DNA from: an uncultured Hungatella sp.
GTDB taxonomy: Bacteria; Bacillota; Clostridia; Lachnospirales; Lachnospiraceae
Assembly (NCBI GenBank): GCA_910585435.1
Contig: CAJUEJ010000016.1
Coordinates: 1-64,000 of the forward strand
Length of the DNA: 64,000 nucleotides
Direction: 5' to 3'
Shown: positions 59,428-64,000 of the stretch, one piece after another
Position numbering within the stretch: position 1 is the stretch's first letter
Layout: each line of letters opens with the position of its first letter
Program-made: the position numbers and the translations under genes
The notes under the pieces: model-generated
What the model saw: the letters and a program-made list of their open reading frames with translations, nothing else
What the model was told of the DNA's origin: nothing
The model's database searches: none

Positions 59428-60507
59428 ATGTACAAAACTAAAGTTGTGGTAGCAGTCAGCGGAGTAAAAAATTCCGGGAAGACTACCTTGATTACCCGGC
59501 TTTTGCCGTTTTTGACAGGGTATGGGCTGAGGGTTGCCACAATCAAGCATGACGGGCATGAGTTCGAGGGGGATGTGCCGGGGACAGACACGTATAAGCA
59601 TATGCAGGCAGGGGCTTACGGGACAGCAGTGTTTTCAGATCGGCGCTTTATGGTAGTAAAGAAGGAGGCCGGTGTGACGGAGGAGCGGCTTTGGGAGATG
59701 TTTCCGGAGGCTGACCTGATTTTGATGGAGGGATTTAAGGGCAGCCGTTATCCGAAGATTGAGACGGCGCGGCAGTGTGTCTCAACGGAACTGGTCTGTG
59801 AGAGGGAAGGGCTTCTGGGGATTGCGGCGGATTTTGATATTCCGGACAGGGGGGAGATTCCCTGTTTTTCTTTGGATGAGGCTGGAGTGATTGCAGATTT
59901 GATTTATAACTATTGGTATTGCAGCCGGCATATGTCTATGGTTGTACTGGCAGGGGGGAGAAGCAGCCGGATGGGAACGGATAAGGCAGAGCTTCGGCTG
60001 GGAGATAAGACGTTTCTGCAGCATCAGATTTCCAAGGGAGAGGCGCTGGGGATTGGGGATATTGTGGTTTCTGGGTATAGAGGAAAATGGTGCGAAAGAC
60101 CGGTGATTTTTGACCGGTATCCGGGGAAAGGGCCTTTGGGAGGACTGGAGGCGGCTCTGCGGAGGGTGAGGCACAGGGCGTGTCTTGTGCTTAGTGTGGA
60201 TGTGCCCCTTATCTCTGTGGCGGAATTGCGGCGGCTGATTGGGTGCAGCAGAGAGAGCGGAGGAGAGGCTGGCAGCGAGGCTGAGATTACGGTTCTGAGG
60301 CATGGCGGACAGATGGAACCTTTGATTGGGGTTTACAGGAGAGATTTGGCGGATGAGATGGAGAGAAGTCTGGAGGAGGGAAAGGTTCGGAGGTTTTTAG
60401 ATAAGGCAGGGTATAAGGTTTATGAGAGTGCGGGGGAGGAAGGGATGTTTTTAAATGTCAATGACTGGGAGGATTATGAGAGGGCGAGAGGCGTGTTGGA
60501 ATTGTGA
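59428..60507 (+). CDS. MobB–MobA fusion (molybdopterin-guanine dinucleotide biosynthesis)
   Basis: The 359-residue two-domain protein has MobB at about 1-165, a GTP-binding protein with P-loop GVKNSGKTTL, the TIKHDGHEFE segment and LILMEGFKGS. MobA at about 168-359 is the guanylyltransferase, with VVLAGGRSSRMGTDK, GPLGGLEAAL and VLSVDVPLI. It attaches GMP to molybdopterin to make MGD cofactor. The two are separate genes in Escherichia coli. Moderate ribosome site (AAAGG). moeA follows 127 bp later, so a molybdoenzyme must exist elsewhere in the genome. Confidence 0.93.
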   Translation: MYKTKVVVAVSGVKNSGKTTLITRLLPFLTGYGLRVATIKHDGHEFEGDVPGTDTYKHMQAGAYGTAVFSDRRFMVVKKEAGVTEERLWEMFPEADLILMEGFKGSRYPKIETARQCVSTELVCEREGLLGIAADFDIPDRGEIPCFSLDEAGVIADLIYNYWYCSRHMSMVVLAGGRSSRMGTDKAELRLGDKTFLQHQISKGEALGIGDIVVSGYRGKWCERPVIFDRYPGKGPLGGLEAALRRVRHRACLVLSVDVPLISVAELRRLIGCSRESGGEAGSEAEITVLRHGGQMEPLIGVYRRDLADEMERSLEEGKVRRFLDKAGYKVYESAGEEGMFLNVNDWEDYERARGVLEL

Positions 60508-60634
60508 AAGGTTCGACCAGAGAGGGAGTTATGTAATATTTTTGGGAAGTGTCGGCGTTTTGATAAATATGTTTGAACGCCTGGGATAGCGTAGCTTGTA
60601 GAGATTTCTCACAGGAGGGGAGGCAGGAACGGTT

Positions 60635-61852
60635 ATGGAACGGATTGGTTTGGAGGAGGCTGTGGAGCGGCTGATTGGCGTATCGGCACCCATAGAGGAG
60701 ACGCGGCAGCTGGCTTTGGAGGATGGGCTGGGAAGGGTGCTTGCGCAGGAGTACAGGGCAGCATTTCCCCAGCCGCCGTTTAACCGCTCGCCTCTGGACG
60801 GATATGCTCTTCGGGCAAAGGATACGGCAGGGGCATCAAAGGACAGGCCGGCGGTGCTGAAAGTGATTGATAAGATTATGGCCGGCAGGGTGTCTGAAAA
60901 GACGGTGCTTCCCGGAACGGCAGTCCGTCTGATGACTGGCGCTCCTGTTCCGGAAGGTGCGGATTGTGTGGTTGGGCAGGAGGATACGGATTATGGGGAG
61001 ACGTGTGTAAGGGTATACAGGGAGTTAAGGGTTCATGAGAATATGGTGGATGCCGGGGAGGATTACCAGGCAGGGACGGTTCTTATGGAGAAGGGAGAGA
61101 GGATAGACGCTGTGGCGGCAGGGATTCTGGCAGGAGCCGGTATCGGGGAGGTAAAGGTCTACCGCAGGCTGCGTGTGGCGCTTTTTACTACAGGGGATGA
61201 GGTGGCTGCACCGGGGGAGAGCTGTGAGGCCGGAAAGATTTATGATTCCAACCGGTATCTGCTGTGGGGGCGGCTTAAGGAGCTGGGAATCGAGCCGGTG
61301 TGCTGGGAGCATATAGGGGATGAGGCAGAAATGGCTGCGGAACGGATTGCTGCTCTCATCTCAGAGGTGGATATGGTGTTAACCACAGGAGGGGTTTCTG
61401 TGGGGGAGAAGGATATTATGCATGATGTGGTATCGATTCTGAATGGGGACAGGCTGTTCTGGAGGGTTGCACTGAAACCAGGGTCTCCGGTCTTGGCCTT
61501 CCGTTTTCAGGGAAAGCCGGTTATCTGCCTTTCCGGGAATCCGTTCGGGGCGTTTGTGACTCTGGAAATGCTTGTGCGGCCGGTTTTGGCTCATATGACG
61601 AGGGAGCCGCGGCTGGCGCCTGTGAGAAGACAGGCCAGGGTGAAGGGGGGATTTCATAAAAGGAGCAATGTCCGGCGGTTTATCCGGGGAAGTTTTATGG
61701 ATGGCTGCGTGGTGCTTCCGGAAGAGGGACATGCTTCCGGTGTTCTGTTTAGTATGAAGGGGTGCAACTGCCTTGTGGATATTCCGGCGGGGAATGAGGG
61801 ACTGGCGGATGGGGATGAGGTCGTGGTCTGGCTTCTTTCGTGTATTGTCTGA
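60635..61852 (+). CDS. moeA: Molybdopterin molybdenumtransferase
   Basis: The 405-residue MoeA inserts molybdate into adenylylated molybdopterin. Visible are the N-terminal PPFNRSPLDGYAL active-site segment, GAPVPEGADCVV, the MoCF domain with TGDEV and TTGGVSVGEKD, and CLSGNPFGAFVT. AGGGGAGG precedes the ATG. Normal length. Grouped with mobBA as a small molybdenum cofactor cluster; moaA-E and mod genes are not in the window. Confidence 0.95.
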   Translation: MERIGLEEAVERLIGVSAPIEETRQLALEDGLGRVLAQEYRAAFPQPPFNRSPLDGYALRAKDTAGASKDRPAVLKVIDKIMAGRVSEKTVLPGTAVRLMTGAPVPEGADCVVGQEDTDYGETCVRVYRELRVHENMVDAGEDYQAGTVLMEKGERIDAVAAGILAGAGIGEVKVYRRLRVALFTTGDEVAAPGESCEAGKIYDSNRYLLWGRLKELGIEPVCWEHIGDEAEMAAERIAALISEVDMVLTTGGVSVGEKDIMHDVVSILNGDRLFWRVALKPGSPVLAFRFQGKPVICLSGNPFGAFVTLEMLVRPVLAHMTREPRLAPVRRQARVKGGFHKRSNVRRFIRGSFMDGCVVLPEEGHASGVLFSMKGCNCLVDIPAGNEGLADGDEVVVWLLSCIV

Positions 61853-61943
61853 TGGAGAGCTGTGTTTGAATATGAAAACTTGTAATTTTGGAGGATAATC
61901 ATATAATTATAGTCAGGAAAAGACGGTAAGGTTAAAGGATGTA

Positions 61944-61972
61944 TTGCATTTTGCATTACAAAAATGTATAAT
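61944..61972 (+). promoter_or_regulatory. Predicted promoter of the RelB/DinJ gene
   Basis: TTGCAT (61944-61949), 17 bp, TATAAT (61967-61972). It makes the ATG at 61964 impossible as a start and supports ATG 61997. Confidence 0.75.
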
Positions 61973-61996
61973 AAAGAAAAAGGAAGGGGCGGCAAA

Positions 61997-62296
61997 ATGG
62001 CAGTGCGAAGTGCAAATGTAAATGTTAGAGTAGAACCAGATATTAAGAAACAGGCAGAAGATATACTGGACAAACTTGGGATATCCGTATCTGCTTTTAT
62101 CAACATGACTTACAGGCAGGTAATTATGAAAAGAGGGATTCCTTTTTCTGTTCAGCTTCCTTCAGAAATCAAAACCCTTGATACGATGGATGACGAGGAA
62201 TTTGATGCGATGATGGAGAGTGGATTGGCACAGGCGAAAAGGGGAGAGGCGATTCCCTGTGAAGAGGCCTTTAGACAGCCAGTTGATGAATATTGA
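61997..62296 (+). CDS. RelB/DinJ-family antitoxin (orphan)
   Basis: The 99-residue antitoxin has a ribbon-helix-helix N-terminus (ANVNVRVEPDIKKQAEDILDKL), GISVSAFINMTYRQVI and RGIPF, characteristic of RelB/DinJ, and a C-terminal toxin-wrapping segment. GGAAGGGG precedes the ATG. No RelE/YafQ toxin follows; the next 126 bp are an AT-rich promoter region, so it is solitary. It may regulate itself or neutralise a toxin encoded elsewhere. Confidence 0.88.
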   Translation: MAVRSANVNVRVEPDIKKQAEDILDKLGISVSAFINMTYRQVIMKRGIPFSVQLPSEIKTLDTMDDEEFDAMMESGLAQAKRGEAIPCEEAFRQPVDEY

Positions 62297-62359
62297 AGAG
62301 TACTATTAATATAAATGTACTAAAAATACAAATTATAGTATATTTATGCAAAATACCTA

Positions 62360-62388
62360 TTGACGAACCCTCGAATAGTCCGTATGAT
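62360..62388 (+). promoter_or_regulatory. Predicted promoter of the NhaC-family gene
   Basis: TTGACG (62360-62365), 17 bp, TATGAT (62383-62388), 34 bp before the ATG. Confidence 0.75.
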
Positions 62389-62422
62389 ATGAGAAGAATC
62401 TTTTGCAGGGGGGACCGAATCT

Positions 62423-63928
62423 ATGGAGTATGGGTTTTTAAGCTTATTGCCGCCTATTGTGGCAGTTGTCATGGCTATCAAAAGTAAGAATGTTATCTTA
62501 TCGCTGTTCTGCGGCGGCTTTGTGGGAACAATGATTTTTGCGTGGGGCAATCCGTTTGCGGCTGTAAAGTCTATCATAGGAGACTATTTTTTCGTTCAGC
62601 TTACGGATTCTTACAATGCCGGGGTGATTGTACTGGTGATTTTTATCGGTGGCTTTATCAAGCTTATGGAGAAGTCCGGCGGTGCCCAGGCCTTCAGCAA
62701 GAGCGTGTATAAATATGTAAATACCAAGCTGAAGGCCCAGCTGTGTGCGTGGGTGGGAGGAATCCTGATTTTCTTCTCGGATCTGGGGACGCCTCTTTTG
62801 GTGGGGCCGGTGTTTCGGCCGCTGTTTGACAAGCTGAAGATTTCCAGGGAGAAGCTGGCGTGGATTCTGGATTCTACGTCTTCCCCGGTGGCTATCCTGA
62901 TTCCGTTTATCGGCTGGGGCGTGTATATCATGGGACTGATTCAGGCGGAGTTTGACAATCTGAATGTGGCCCAGTCGGATTATGCTACTTTTGTGGAGGC
63001 CATTCCCTTTCAGATTTATGCGATTCTGGCAATTATCATGATTCCGTTAGTAGCCTTTACCAGAAAGGATTTTTCTCAGATGAAGAAGGCGGAGGTACAG
63101 GCGGCCCAGAGGGAGTATTCGTTTGAGGAAGACTTACAGGGGGATTCTAAGGAAGACAAAAGGACAGGGACAGGGAATGCAAGGCCCTCTATGGTTATTC
63201 TGCCGATTATTGTGGTGTTTGCCACGCTGTTTATCACCCTGGCGCCTTTGGGGTTTCCTTTCCGGAAGGTGGACGGGAATGCGTTCCGGGTGGCGCTTAC
63301 CATGGGGTATTTTTTTGGAGCCCTGGTTTTGATGGCCTTGATTGGGATTTATAAGGTGAAAGGGTTTCAGGAGACGTTTCGGATTTATGTGGACGGCATG
63401 AAAGGGATGACGGATGTGGCGGTGACCCTTGTGCTGGCCTGGTCTCTGGGCAGTATGATTAGTGCACTGGGGACTGCGGATTTTATTGTCAATGGGTTGA
63501 AGAGTATTCATTTTTCTGCTGGCCTGGTGCCGGCGGCAATCTTTCTTTTCGGGGCGTTTGTGTCCTTTTCTACAGGCAGCTCCTGGGGAACCTTTGCCAT
63601 TATGATGCCTTTGGCGATTCCCATGGCCCACGGGTTTGAGGTGCCTTATGCCATTGCTGTGGGGGCGGTTCTGTCGGGGGGATTGTTCGGTGACCATTGT
63701 TCGCCTATTTCTGACACTACCATTCTTTCTTCTACAGGAGCCCAGTGTGATTTGGTTGACCATGTGAAGACCCAGCTGCCTTATGCCTGTGTCAACGGGG
63801 GGATTTCCATTCTGGCCTTTCTTTTCGCCGGGTTTACAAAAAGTCCGCTGGCAGTGGTGCTGGCGGTGGCGCTTTTGCTGGGAGTGATGTTTGTCTGGGG
63901 GAGAAAAGGTGCTGGAGCTGGAGCGTAA
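62423..63928 (+). CDS. NhaC-family Na+/H+ antiporter
   Basis: The 501-residue membrane protein has 11-12 hydrophobic segments of the NhaC ion-transporter family: IFFSDLGTPLLVGPVFRPLF, LDSTSSPVAILIPFIGWG, FSTGSSWGTFAIMMPLAIP and LFGDHCSPISDTTILSS. A charged cytoplasmic loop lies at about 215-245. Members exchange Na+ for H+; some related ones carry organic anions. GGGGGGA precedes the ATG. Single-gene unit; nothing is seen in the last 72 bases of the window. Confidence 0.92.
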   Translation: MEYGFLSLLPPIVAVVMAIKSKNVILSLFCGGFVGTMIFAWGNPFAAVKSIIGDYFFVQLTDSYNAGVIVLVIFIGGFIKLMEKSGGAQAFSKSVYKYVNTKLKAQLCAWVGGILIFFSDLGTPLLVGPVFRPLFDKLKISREKLAWILDSTSSPVAILIPFIGWGVYIMGLIQAEFDNLNVAQSDYATFVEAIPFQIYAILAIIMIPLVAFTRKDFSQMKKAEVQAAQREYSFEEDLQGDSKEDKRTGTGNARPSMVILPIIVVFATLFITLAPLGFPFRKVDGNAFRVALTMGYFFGALVLMALIGIYKVKGFQETFRIYVDGMKGMTDVAVTLVLAWSLGSMISALGTADFIVNGLKSIHFSAGLVPAAIFLFGAFVSFSTGSSWGTFAIMMPLAIPMAHGFEVPYAIAVGAVLSGGLFGDHCSPISDTTILSSTGAQCDLVDHVKTQLPYACVNGGISILAFLFAGFTKSPLAVVLAVALLLGVMFVWGRKGAGAGA

Positions 63929-64000
63929 ACGTTTCGTCTGATGGCTGAGAGATTTGGAGTCTGGAGGTGGATATCTTCTGGGCGGAGTATATTTTTTAAG

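Noticed and set aside
1..64000. rRNA operon, prophage, integrase or complete insertion sequence
   Set aside because: No rRNA-like sequence and no transposase, integrase or phage structural gene was seen; mobile signals are limited to non-coding repeats.

Overview
The window looks like chromosomal DNA of a gut-type Lachnospiraceae (Bacillota, Clostridia; Enterocloster/Lachnoclostridium-like is my best guess). This rests on the gene families present: a YesM/YesN two-component pair, a glycyl radical enzyme with its activase, an Amt–PII fusion, LytTR/GHKL regulation, DUF5721, an HrcA/CIRCE-controlled htpG, a multi-subunit Mrp-like antiporter, strong AGGAGG ribosome binding sites and roughly 50% GC. 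The species assignment is inference.

Layout. 1-6700 is a decayed or rearranged region. It has an AAA-ATPase/PD-(D/E)XK protein, the first ~50 codons of a sugar-binding lipoprotein, a frameshifted cellobiose/mannobiose 2-epimerase, and an in-frame chimera of a GH130 mannosylglucose phosphorylase with the C-terminal two thirds of a ROK kinase. Large palindromes lie between these genes. An alpha-phosphohexomutase follows, so this was probably a mannan-disaccharide locus. 8.6-14.5 kb holds a 12-codon leader ORF with alternative hairpins ahead of a MutS2-like ATPase, a LacI regulator, a DUF5721 protein, thymidine kinase and a HEPN/MNT toxin-antitoxin pair. 14.5-24.7 kb holds CIRCE-htpG, Amt-PII, a LytTR/GHKL pair and a heterodimeric ABC exporter. 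24.7-34.1 kb holds structured repeats, a frameshifted Rpn nuclease, DegV, CapA, a histidine phosphatase, a CPA2 antiporter, a ROK regulator and galactokinase.

34.3-44.1 kb is one Mrp/Mbh-like ten-gene operon (E, F, G, MbhD, B, C and four NuoL/M/N-like subunits) without hydrogenase or NADH-oxidising subunits. tRNA-Glu(CTC) and tRNA-Val(CAC) follow on the minus strand. A compact three-gene toxin-antitoxin module comes next, in which a HEPN protein is fused to a Phd/YefM-like segment.

46.2-58.8 kb is the most coherent candidate for a new pathway. It encodes a sugar-type ABC importer, a divergent DhaK/DhaL kinase, a YesM/YesN system, a glycyl radical enzyme (active site NCWE rather than the usual GCVE) with its activase, and an aldo/keto reductase, all on one strand with short gaps. 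I predict anaerobic uptake and radical cleavage or dehydration of a polyol- or ketose-like compound, with phosphorylation and aldehyde reduction as partner steps. The substrate is unknown. The last 5 kb holds molybdenum cofactor genes (mobB-mobA fusion, moeA), an orphan RelB/DinJ antitoxin and an NhaC antiporter.

Two themes run through the window. One is dispersed structured repeats: a MITE-like family with CTATGAA-type ends, several long unrelated palindromes, and a repeated terminator element. The other is in-frame minisatellite expansion inside linker segments of otherwise ordinary proteins.
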